NCBI RefSeq assembly: GCF_009916105.1
Contig: NZ_JAAAXQ010000001.1
Location: 1-64,000, forward strand
DNA from: Streptomyces sp. GC420
GTDB taxonomy: Bacteria; Actinomycetota; Actinomycetes; Streptomycetales; Streptomycetaceae
Direction of reading: 5' to 3'
DNA length: 64,000 nucleotides
A model generated the notes under the pieces. That model was not told where the DNA came from. It saw nothing but the letters and a program-made list of their open reading frames with translations, and made no database searches. Positions 44,876 to 52,194 of the stretch are shown in pieces. Position 1 is the stretch's first letter, and each line of letters starts with the position of its first letter. A program made the position numbers and the translations under genes.

Positions 44876-44921
44876 CCCAGATGTAGTGGTTGGATTGAAG
44901 TTGCCGCCCAGAAGTTGTGGT
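44876..44921. promoter_or_regulatory. Two NrdR boxes upstream of nrdR-nrdJ
   Basis: CCCAGATGTAGTGGT (44876-44890) and CCCAGAAGTTGTGGT (44907-44921) match at 13 of 15 bases and start exactly 31 bp apart, three helical turns. Their complement resembles the ACACTACATCTNGTGG type of actinobacterial NrdR box. A TATGCT at 44952-44957 could be the -10 just downstream, so NrdR bound here would block transcription of its own operon. Confidence 0.75.
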
Positions 44922-45031
44922 CCTTGGTGCTCCGGGCGCTCCGGCATCGCCTATGCTGGTGGCTGCTTCGCGGGGGGTCGGAAGGCCCTGGCGAGGCCGT
45001 TCAGTCGTGCTGTGAAGGAGGGTTGGGAACG

Positions 45032-45556
45032 ATGCACTGCCCCTTCTGCAGGCACCCCGACAGCCGGGTCGTCGACAGTCGTACGACCGATGACGGCACG
45101 TCGATCCGCAGGCGCCGTCAGTGCCCCGACTGCTCCCGCCGTTTCACCACGGTGGAGACCTGCTCGCTGATGGTGGTCAAGCGGAGCGGGGTGACCGAGC
45201 CCTTCAGTCGGACCAAGGTCATCAATGGCGTGCGCAAGGCGTGCCAGGGGAGGCCCGTCACGGAGGACGCGCTCGCCCAGCTCGGCCAGCGGGTCGAGGA
45301 GGCGGTGCGTGCCACCGGCAGCGCCGAGCTGACGACGCACGACGTGGGGCTGGCCATACTCGGCCCGTTGCAGGAACTCGACCTCGTCGCGTATCTGCGG
45401 TTCGCCTCCGTCTACCGGGCCTTCGACTCGCTCGAGGACTTCGAGGCCGCGATCGCGGAGCTGCGTGCCGGGCGGCCCCCCGCCCACAGTGGAACGGGAG
45501 AGACCGAAGGGGCCCCTGGGGCCCAGGTCCCCGTGTCCGCCACCGCCGCCGACTGA
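45032..45556 (+). CDS. nrdR: Transcriptional repressor NrdR
   Basis: NrdR (174 residues) senses ATP/dATP and represses ribonucleotide reductase genes. The zinc ribbon has C3, C6, C31 and C34. The ATP-cone domain covers about residues 48-138 ([40 protein letters not shown]). The last 25 residues are a disordered tail. ATG 45032 has AAGGAGG about 10 bases upstream. nrdJ follows 120 bases later. Paired NrdR boxes upstream imply autoregulation of the operon. Confidence 0.97.
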   Translation: MHCPFCRHPDSRVVDSRTTDDGTSIRRRRQCPDCSRRFTTVETCSLMVVKRSGVTEPFSRTKVINGVRKACQGRPVTEDALAQLGQRVEEAVRATGSAELTTHDVGLAILGPLQELDLVAYLRFASVYRAFDSLEDFEAAIAELRAGRPPAHSGTGETEGAPGAQVPVSATAAD

Positions 45557-45618
45557 CACGGCGGCACACCGGACCCGTCCGGGATGCGCCGACGCGTCCC
45601 GGGCAGAAGACAGACACC

Positions 45619-45658
45619 GTGCCCCGGAAGATTTGGGCACATCAGGGCGTTTTCGCCC
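45619..45658 (+). promoter_or_regulatory. Two adjacent hairpins just before nrdJ
   Basis: GTGCCC/GGGCAC (45619-45640, 10-base loop) is followed by GGGCG-TTTT-CGCCC (45645-45658). The second ends 7 bases before the GGGAGG ribosome site of nrdJ. They may attenuate or time nrdJ relative to nrdR, or be processing sites. Confidence 0.5.
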
Positions 45659-45676
45659 GCATATGGGAGGCGGCAC

Positions 45677-48568
45677 ATGACAGAGACGACGAGCGGCCCG
45701 GCACGAGGTTCCCGCGCCAAGAGCGGCAAGGCGAGCAAGGGCCTGCGCATCGAGCGCATCCACACCACCCCCGGCGTGCACCCGTACGACGAGGTGGAAT
45801 GGGAGCGCCGTGACGTCGTCATGACCAACTGGCGCGACGGCTCGGTCAACTTCGAGCAGCGTGGCGTCGAGTTCCCCGCCTTCTGGGCGGTGAACGCGGT
45901 CAACATCGTCACCAGCAAGTACTTCCGCGGCGCGGTCGGCACCCCGCAGCGCGAGACGAGCCTCAAGCAGCTCATCGACCGCATCGTGAAGACGTACCGC
46001 AAGGCCGGCGAGGACCACGGCTACTTCGCCTCCCCCGCCGACGCCGAGATCTTCGAGCACGAGCTTGCCCACGCCCTGCTCCACCAGATCTTCAGCTTCA
46101 ACTCCCCGGTGTGGTTCAACGTCGGCACGCCGCAGCCCCAGCAGGTCTCCGCCTGCTTCATCCTTTCCGTCGACGACTCCATGGAGTCGATCCTCGACTG
46201 GTACAAGGAAGAGGGCATGATCTTCAAGGGCGGCTCCGGCGCCGGCCTGAACCTCTCCCGCATCCGCTCCTCCAAGGAACTCCTCTCCTCCGGCGGCAAC
46301 GCCTCCGGCCCGGTCTCCTTCATGCGCGGGGCCGACGCCTCCGCGGGAACCATCAAGTCCGGCGGCGCCACCCGCCGCGCGGCCAAGATGGTCATCCTCG
46401 ACGTCGACCACCCCGACATCGAGGACTTCATCGAGACCAAGGTGAAGGAGGAGGAGAAGATCCGCGCCCTGCGCGACGCGGGCTTCGACATGGACCTGGG
46501 CGGCGACGACATCACGTCCGTCCAGTACCAGAACGCCAACAACTCGGTCCGTGTGAACGACGAGTTCATGAAGGCCGTGGAGAGCGGCGGCAAGTTCGGA
46601 CTGCGCGCCCGGATGACCGGTGACGTCATCGAAGAGGTCGAGGCCAAGGCGCTCTTCCGCAAGATGGCCGAGGCCGCCTGGGCCTGCGCGGACCCCGGCA
46701 TCCAGTACGACGACACCATCAACCGCTGGCACACCTGCCCCGAGTCCGGCCGCATCAACGGCTCGAACCCGTGCAGCGAGTACATGCACCTGGACAACAC
46801 GTCCTGCAACCTCGCCTCGCTGAACCTGATGAAGTTCCTCAAGGACGACGGCGAGGGCCACCAGTCCTTCGACATCGAGCGCTTCTCCAGGGTCGTCGAA
46901 CTCGTCATCACGGCGATGGACATCTCCATCTGCTTCGCCGACTTCCCGACCGAGAAGATCGGCGTCAACACCCGCGCCTTCCGCCAGCTGGGCATCGGCT
47001 ACGCCAACCTCGGCGCCCTGCTCATGGCCACCGGCCACGCCTACGACTCCGACGGCGGCCGCGCCCTGGCAGGTGCCATCACCTCGCTGATGACGGGAAC
47101 GTCCTACCGCCGCTCCGCCGAACTCGCCGCCGTCGTGGGCCCGTACGAGGGCTACGCCCGCAACGCCGAGCCCCACAAGCGCGTCATGAAGCAGCACGCC
47201 GACGCCAACGCGACGGCCGTCCGCACGGACGACCTGGACACCCCGATCTGGGCCGCCGCCACGGAGGCCTGGCAGGACGTGATCCGCCTCGGCGAGAAGA
47301 ACGGCTTCCGCAACTCCCAGGCGTCCGTCATCGCCCCGACCGGCACCATCGGCCTGGCGATGTCCTGCGACACCACCGGCCTCGAGCCCGACCTCGCGCT
47401 GGTCAAGTTCAAGAAGCTGGTCGGCGGCGGCTCGATGCAGATCGTCAACGGAACCGTTCCGCAGGCGCTGCGCCGCCTCGGCTACCAGCCGGAGCAGATC
47501 GAGGCGATCGTCGCCCACATCGCCGAGCACGGCAACGTGATCGACGCCCCGGGGCTCAAGCAGGAGCACTACGAGGTCTTCGACTGCGCCATGGGCGAGC
47601 GCTCCATCTCCGCGATGGGCCACGTCCGCATGATGGCGGCGATCCAGCCGTGGATCTCCGGCGCCCTCTCCAAGACGGTGAACCTGCCCGAGTCCGCCAC
47701 GGTCGAGGACGTCGAAGAGGTCTACTTCGAGGCCTGGAAGATGGGCGTCAAGGCGCTCGCCATCTACCGCGACAACTGCAAGGTGGGCCAGCCGCTCTCC
47801 GCCAAGAAGAAGGACCGGAAGGCCGAGCCCGCCGCGGAGAAGGCGGTCGAGCCGGCCAAGGTCGAGAAGGTCGTCGAGTACCGCCCGGTGCGCAAGCGCC
47901 TCCCCAAGGGACGGCCCGGCATCACCACCTCGTTCACGGTGGGGGGCGCCGAGGGTTACATGACGGCCAACTCCTACCCCGACGACGGTCTGGGCGAGGT
48001 CTTCCTGAAGATGTCCAAGCAGGGTTCGACCCTTGCGGGCATGATGGACGCCTTCTCCATCGCCGTCTCCGTCGGCCTGCAGTACGGCGTCCCGCTGGAG
48101 ACGTACGTCTCGAAGTTCACGAACATGCGCTTCGAGCCCGCGGGCATGACGGACGACCCGGACGTGCGGATGGCCCAGTCGATCGTCGACTACATCTTCC
48201 GCCGCCTGGCGCTGGACTTCCTGCCGTTCGAGACCCGCTCCGCCCTCGGCATCCACTCTGCCGAGGAACGTCAGCGGCACCTGGAGACCGGCTCCTACGA
48301 GCAGTCCGTCGACGACGAGGACGTGGACGTGGAGGGCCTGGCCCAGTCCGCCCCCCGGCAGCAGGAACTGAAGGCGGTCGTCGCCGCCCCGAAGCCGGAG
48401 GCCGCCCAGCCCGCCCCGCAGGAGGCGCACACCTCGGCCGAACTCGTCGAGATGCAGCTCGGCATCCAGGCCGACGCGCCGCTCTGCTTCTCCTGCGGCA
48501 CGAAGATGCAGCGCGCCGGCTCCTGCTACATCTGCGAGGGCTGCGGCTCGACGAGCGGCTGCAGCTGA
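45677..48568 (+). CDS. nrdJ: Vitamin B12-dependent class II ribonucleotide reductase NrdJ
   Basis: NrdJ (963 residues) makes deoxyribonucleotides with adenosylcobalamin and works with or without oxygen. The barrel starts near residue 45. Visible blocks are FSFNSPVWFNVG, SACFILSVDDSMESI, FKGGSGAGLNLSRIRS, NPCSEYMHLDNTSCNLASLN and ASVIAPTGTIGLAMSCDTTGLEPD. A Lys/Ala/Glu-rich linker lies near 712-735. The C-terminus holds a CxxC...CxxC cysteine cluster (CFSCGTKM, CYICEGCG) used for thiol re-reduction or metal binding. ATG 45677 follows GGGAGG. NrdR sits upstream in the same operon. No B12 riboswitch is seen before nrdR or nrdJ. Confidence 0.98.
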   Translation: MTETTSGPARGSRAKSGKASKGLRIERIHTTPGVHPYDEVEWERRDVVMTNWRDGSVNFEQRGVEFPAFWAVNAVNIVTSKYFRGAVGTPQRETSLKQLIDRIVKTYRKAGEDHGYFASPADAEIFEHELAHALLHQIFSFNSPVWFNVGTPQPQQVSACFILSVDDSMESILDWYKEEGMIFKGGSGAGLNLSRIRSSKELLSSGGNASGPVSFMRGADASAGTIKSGGATRRAAKMVILDVDHPDIEDFIETKVKEEEKIRALRDAGFDMDLGGDDITSVQYQNANNSVRVNDEFMKAVESGGKFGLRARMTGDVIEEVEAKALFRKMAEAAWACADPGIQYDDTINRWHTCPESGRINGSNPCSEYMHLDNTSCNLASLNLMKFLKDDGEGHQSFDIERFSRVVELVITAMDISICFADFPTEKIGVNTRAFRQLGIGYANLGALLMATGHAYDSDGGRALAGAITSLMTGTSYRRSAELAAVVGPYEGYARNAEPHKRVMKQHADANATAVRTDDLDTPIWAAATEAWQDVIRLGEKNGFRNSQASVIAPTGTIGLAMSCDTTGLEPDLALVKFKKLVGGGSMQIVNGTVPQALRRLGYQPEQIEAIVAHIAEHGNVIDAPGLKQEHYEVFDCAMGERSISAMGHVRMMAAIQPWISGALSKTVNLPESATVEDVEEVYFEAWKMGVKALAIYRDNCKVGQPLSAKKKDRKAEPAAEKAVEPAKVEKVVEYRPVRKRLPKGRPGITTSFTVGGAEGYMTANSYPDDGLGEVFLKMSKQGSTLAGMMDAFSIAVSVGLQYGVPLETYVSKFTNMRFEPAGMTDDPDVRMAQSIVDYIFRRLALDFLPFETRSALGIHSAEERQRHLETGSYEQSVDDEDVDVEGLAQSAPRQQELKAVVAAPKPEAAQPAPQEAHTSAELVEMQLGIQADAPLCFSCGTKMQRAGSCYICEGCGSTSGCS

Positions 48569-48603
48569 TACTGAGCACCGCCGGGGTGTGAGTCCTGCGG
48601 GTC

Positions 48604-48639
48604 AGGGCGGTGGAGCCGGGTCGTCGGCTCCACCGCCCT
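48604..48639 (+). terminator. Terminator after nrdJ
   Basis: A 15-bp perfect stem (AGGGCGGTGGAGCCG and its complement) with a 6-base loop lies 36 bases past the nrdJ stop. Confidence 0.75.
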
Positions 48640-48704
48640 TCCCGTGGCCGACGCCCCTCCTACCGGTCTTCCGGCACGCGCAGCGCAGGGCCGCGGGGCA
48701 GAGC

Positions 48705-48737
48705 GAGGGGCGGCGAGCCATCGGCTCGCCGCCCCTC
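48705..48737 (-). terminator. Terminator after the TerD gene
   Basis: A 15-bp perfect stem (GAGGGGCGGCGAGCC and its complement) with a 3-base loop lies 25 bases past the terD stop on the minus strand. Confidence 0.7.
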
Positions 48738-48761
48738 GGGCTCCCTCGTCGCGAGGCGCCG

Positions 48762-49286
48762 TCACTCCTTGCCCATCACCCGGGCGAAGTTCCTGGGGTC
48801 GGTGTCGAACCCGCGCAGGGAGGACCTCAGACGCCACGCGCCCGACTCGTCGCGGAAGAACTCGGCGACGGTCGCGGCCGTGGCGTCGGCCACCGGCGTG
48901 AAGTCACCGCCGCCGAGTTCCGTGTATCCCTCGGCGATGCGGTAGGAGGCCCGCCTGATGCGGCCGAACGGCTTACGGGACGCGCCCTGCTGTATCGCGA
49001 TGCCCACGACGACCCGTGTGTACACCGGGGCCATGCGCTCCAGCTCCAGGGTCACGGCCTCGTCGATGCCCAGGCCCTGCCCGGTGCGGCTGTCCCGGTC
49101 GAGCGTGATGGTGCCGTCGGGCGAGCGGCTGTCGAAGTGCACGAGGTAGGCCGGCTCGCCGTACGGGCCCGTGCCGGTGTAGGTAGCGGCGATGATGTCG
49201 AGGTCGTCGTCCTCCTCACCGAGAGGACTGGGGTCCCACTTGAGTGTGATCTGGACCTTCCTGAGCCCCTTGTTGAGATCGCTCAC
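48762..49286 (-). CDS. TerD-family protein
   Basis: The 174-residue protein has the TerD fold seen in tellurite-resistance and stress clusters (VQITLKWDPSPLGEEDDDLDIIAATY, SPDGTITLDRDSRTGQGLGIDEAVTLELERM, YTRVVVGIAIQQG). Acidic residues near 25-30 and 70-80 could bind calcium as in other TerD proteins. It stands alone, without TerABCE partners. GTG 49286 is chosen, with AGGGGGA upstream and the conserved region starting at once. Streptomyces genomes carry many such paralogues, some linked to differentiation. The role here is unknown. Confidence 0.88.
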   Translation of the reverse strand: MSDLNKGLRKVQITLKWDPSPLGEEDDDLDIIAATYTGTGPYGEPAYLVHFDSRSPDGTITLDRDSRTGQGLGIDEAVTLELERMAPVYTRVVVGIAIQQGASRKPFGRIRRASYRIAEGYTELGGGDFTPVADATAATVAEFFRDESGAWRLRSSLRGFDTDPRNFARVMGKE

Positions 49287-49607
49287 CAGGCATTCCCCCT
49301 TCATTACGACCGGCAGGCACAACCTCCGATGTTGTCACGCCCGATGCCCCGGCAGGCCCGCGTTTCCGTTCCGGATGGCCTGATCTTTTCCATGATCACA
49401 TGCGGTCGCCGTCCGGAGCCGTTCCGCTTCGCGGAGACCGGGGGAGAGGGAGAAGGGCGGCCGACCCGGCACGGGCCCGATCGTCACCGCGCTCGGGGTC
49501 CGGCGGTTTCCGTGAACGGCCGCCCGAGGGGGCCGGTGGACCGGTCCCCGCGGACGCCGCTCACCAGGGAGGGACCAAGGGCGCGCGGGGCCCCGTACGA
49601 TGGCGCG
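49287..49607. other. 321-base divergent intergenic region (TerD / DUF4937)
   Basis: No gene is supported. ACAAC/GTTGT at 49319-49335 forms a small inverted repeat near the TerD promoter, and a TAATGA on the minus strand just downstream of it could be its -10. The rest is GC-rich without clear structure until the TACGAT promoter of the next gene. Confidence 0.5.
49596..49601 (+). promoter_or_regulatory. -10 element (TACGAT) of a probable leaderless transcript
   Basis: TACGAT ends 6 bases before GTG 49608. The same hexamer in the same CCCCGTACGATNG context precedes dapF at 28520. Confidence 0.55.
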
Positions 49608-50213
49608 GTGCTGGTCAAGTGGACTCGCTGCACCGTGGTGGACCGTAGGGGGTTCGAGCGGGGACAGCGGAGATGGGCGGGGTTGCTCGGCGAGCCGGGC
49701 TTCCGGGGGCAGAGCGGCGGATGGAGCCGGGGGCGCCCCGGGGTGGCGCACATATTCGCCTTCTGGGAGAGCCGTGCCTTCTACGACTCCTTCATGGCGC
49801 GCTCCCACGACCGCCTCGGCTCCTCGCAACTGGGGACCTTCACGAACGCGCAGGTCAAGCTGTTCGACCATCGCTTCGATGTGAAGACCGGCTTCGAGCC
49901 GCGCTTCACGGACGCCGATGTCGTACGGGTCGCCCACTGCAGGGTGCACCCCGACCGCGTCGACAATTTCGTTCTCATGCAGGAGAAGGTCTGGAACCCG
50001 GCGATGGCGGGCTCGCCCGGGATGCTGCGCGGGCTGTTCGGGGAGGCTCCCGGGAACGAGTTCCTGGTGCTGTCCATGTGGCGGTCGGCCGCCGAGCACG
50101 GCAAATACCGCGCGGAGCGGATAGAGCGCCTGTCCCTGCGCGCCCAGACGGAGGCGGACCTCGCCGCGCTCGCCGGAGACGTGGTGGACCTGGAGCCGAC
50201 CTGGACGGTGTGA
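49608..50213 (+). CDS. DUF4937-domain protein (YdbC-like)
   Basis: This 201-residue protein contains two halves that both look like dimeric alpha/beta-barrel (antibiotic-monooxygenase-like) units. The first is VLVKWTRCTVVDRRGFERGQRRW through FAFWESRAFYDSFMARSHDRL. The second is VVRVAHCRVHPDRVDNFVLMQEKVWNPAMAGSPGMLRGLFG through FLVLSMWRSAAEHGKYRAERI. No catalytic role is known. It starts at GTG 49608 at leaderless distance from TACGAT. It precedes the histidine phosphatase on the same strand. Confidence 0.82.
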   Translation: MLVKWTRCTVVDRRGFERGQRRWAGLLGEPGFRGQSGGWSRGRPGVAHIFAFWESRAFYDSFMARSHDRLGSSQLGTFTNAQVKLFDHRFDVKTGFEPRFTDADVVRVAHCRVHPDRVDNFVLMQEKVWNPAMAGSPGMLRGLFGEAPGNEFLVLSMWRSAAEHGKYRAERIERLSLRAQTEADLAALAGDVVDLEPTWTV

Positions 50214-50350
50214 CCGCGCACCGGCGCCGTGTCGGCGCAGGTGCTCCGTCTCCACGGGTTGCCGGGCGCCGACTGCCCGATATCTACTGGATTGCCGAGT
50301 CGGGGTCGTCACATCGCGGGCACGGGCGCCCGTACGAGCCCCGTTCGATC

Positions 50351-50356
50351 TAGGGT
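50351..50356 (+). promoter_or_regulatory. -10 element (TAGGGT) of a probable leaderless transcript
   Basis: TAGGGT ends 6 bases before ATG 50363, with no Shine-Dalgarno between. Confidence 0.55.
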
Positions 50357-50362
50357 TGCGGC

Positions 50363-51022
50363 ATGGCACGACCTCGGCGCATTGTCCTGATCCGGCACGG
50401 AGAGTCGGAGGGCAATGCCGACGACACGGTGTACGAACGGGAGCCCGATCACGCACTGCGACTCACCGCGACCGGACGCAAACAGGCCGAGGAGGCCGGG
50501 GTGCGGATGCGCCGGCTGTTCGGGCAGGAGCGGGTCAGCGCCTACGTCTCCCCGTACCGGCGCACGCATGAGACGTTCCACCGCCTCGGACTCGACCCCT
50601 CGCTGGTGCGGGTACGGGAGGAGCCCAGACTGCGCGAGCAGGACTGGGGGAACTGGCAGGACCGGGAGGACGTCCGGCTGCAGAAGGCGTACCGGGACGC
50701 GTACGGGCACTTCTTCTACCGATTCGCGCAGGGCGAGTCCGGGGCCGATGTCTACGACCGGGTGGGGGCCTTCCTGGAGAGCCTCTACCGCAGTTTCGAG
50801 AAGCCGGACCATCCGCCGAACGTCCTGATCGTCACCCACGGGCTGACGATGCGGCTGTTCTGCATGAGGTGGTTCCACTGGACGGTCGCGGAGTTCGAGT
50901 CACTGTCCAACCCGGGGAACGCGGATTCGAGGACGCTCATGCTGGGGGACGACGGTAAATACCGGCTCGACCGGCCCTTCGAGCGCTGGTGCACCCCCGA
51001 ACCCTACGACCTCACCCATTAG
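50363..51022 (+). CDS. Histidine phosphatase family protein (phosphoglycerate mutase-like)
   Basis: The 219-residue protein has the RHG phosphatase motif R11-H12-G13 (LIRHGESEGN), a conserved Arg in YVSPYRRTHET, the acid-side REQDWGNWQ and the second His in LIVTHGLTMRLF. These are the four core residues of the branch-1 histidine phosphatases. The substrate is not evident; the protein is unlike true glycolytic mutases in its insert. It is followed 12 bases later by the ADP-ribosylglycohydrolase gene, probably in one operon. Confidence 0.92.
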   Translation: MARPRRIVLIRHGESEGNADDTVYEREPDHALRLTATGRKQAEEAGVRMRRLFGQERVSAYVSPYRRTHETFHRLGLDPSLVRVREEPRLREQDWGNWQDREDVRLQKAYRDAYGHFFYRFAQGESGADVYDRVGAFLESLYRSFEKPDHPPNVLIVTHGLTMRLFCMRWFHWTVAEFESLSNPGNADSRTLMLGDDGKYRLDRPFERWCTPEPYDLTH

Positions 51023-51034
51023 AGTGACTGTGCG

Positions 51035-51967
51035 ATGATCGCTGACCCCTCCCCCCGCCCGAGCGACCGGACCGGTGCGGACGACCCGCGCTTTGAGAGA
51101 GCACTGGCCAGCCTGCGGGGACTGGCCGTGGGAGACGCCCTCGGCTCCCAGTTCTTCGTACCGGCGAACTATCCGCTGCTGAAGCGGCGGGAACTCCCCG
51201 AGGGCCCCTGGTGCTGGACGGACGACACGGAAATGGCCTGCTCGGTGCTGGCCGTGCTCGCCCGCCACGGCCGCATCGACCAGGACGCCCTGGCCGGCTC
51301 CTTCGCCGACCACCACGACTTCGACCGCGGCTACGGCCCCGCCGTCAACAGGCTGCTGCGGCTGGTCAGGGAGGGCGGCGACTGGCGGGAGCTGTCCGCC
51401 GCGCTGTTCAACGGGCAGGGGTCGTGGGGCAACGGCGCGGCCATGCGGATCGCCCCGCTGGGCGCCTGGTACGCCGACGACCCGGAGCAGGCCGCACACC
51501 AGGCCGAGATCTCCGCCTACCCCACCCACCAGCACCGCGAGGCCGTCGTAGGCGCCATGGCAGTCGCCGCGGCCGCCGCCCTCGTGGCCGCGCCACCGGA
51601 GCCGCCGGAGCCCGGGGCCCTGCTCGACGCCGTCGTCGACCTGGTGCCGCGCAGCGCCGTCCAGGCCGGCCTGCGCCGGGCCCGCGGCATGCTCGACTAC
51701 GCCGACGTGACCACGGTCGCGGCCGTGCTGGGGTGCGGACGCAGGACCAGCGCGCACGACACGGTGCCGTTCGCCCTGTGGGCCGCCGCCCGGAACCTCG
51801 GCGACTACGAGGAGGCGTTCTGGGCGACCGCTCAGGCGGGCGGGGACGTCGACACCAACTGCGCGATCGTCGGGGGAGTGCTGGGTGCGGGGCGGACGGG
51901 GGCGCCGCCGGAGAGCTGGGTCCGGAACACGGAGTCACTGCCCGACTGGGTGCCGACGGCTCTCTGA
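51035..51967 (+). CDS. ADP-ribosylglycohydrolase family protein
   Basis: This 310-residue DraG/ARH-type enzyme probably removes ADP-ribose from proteins, DNA or small molecules. The dinuclear Mg site is visible: WTDDTEMA near residue 67 and GGDVDTNCAIVGGVLGA near 270, with GLAVGDALGSQFF at the N-terminus. ATG 51035 lies 12 bases after the phosphatase stop; a TAGAGT spanning that stop could be an internal promoter. Its target here is unknown. Confidence 0.92.
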   Translation: MIADPSPRPSDRTGADDPRFERALASLRGLAVGDALGSQFFVPANYPLLKRRELPEGPWCWTDDTEMACSVLAVLARHGRIDQDALAGSFADHHDFDRGYGPAVNRLLRLVREGGDWRELSAALFNGQGSWGNGAAMRIAPLGAWYADDPEQAAHQAEISAYPTHQHREAVVGAMAVAAAAALVAAPPEPPEPGALLDAVVDLVPRSAVQAGLRRARGMLDYADVTTVAAVLGCGRRTSAHDTVPFALWAAARNLGDYEEAFWATAQAGGDVDTNCAIVGGVLGAGRTGAPPESWVRNTESLPDWVPTAL

Positions 51968-52194
51968 GCGGTCTGAGAATCCGGCGCCCTCCTCCGGTGG
52001 TGCCGGAGTCCGTGGTGCCGGCCCCGGAGTGTCACGGTCCTGCCACAGTGCCGCCGGAGCGCGCTGACGCCCAGCGCACGGTACTAGCGTGTCCGGGACC
52101 GCGCCGCGTTGATCATGGTCGGCGGGCGAACGAGACGCCGGGGCCCGGACGCCGTACCGAGGCGGCGAGGAGGGCCCGGCCGGGAGGGGGGCCT

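Noticed and set aside
44600-45031. B12 riboswitch ahead of nrdR-nrdJ
   Set aside because: A B12-dependent reductase suggested one, but no B12 box or large conserved leader was found. The visible control elements are NrdR boxes.
44951-48430. A 1159-codon open frame on the minus strand opposite nrdR-nrdJ
   Set aside because: Its product is low-complexity Val/Gly/Leu/His sequence that mirrors NrdJ codons. NrdR and NrdJ are unmistakable on the other strand.
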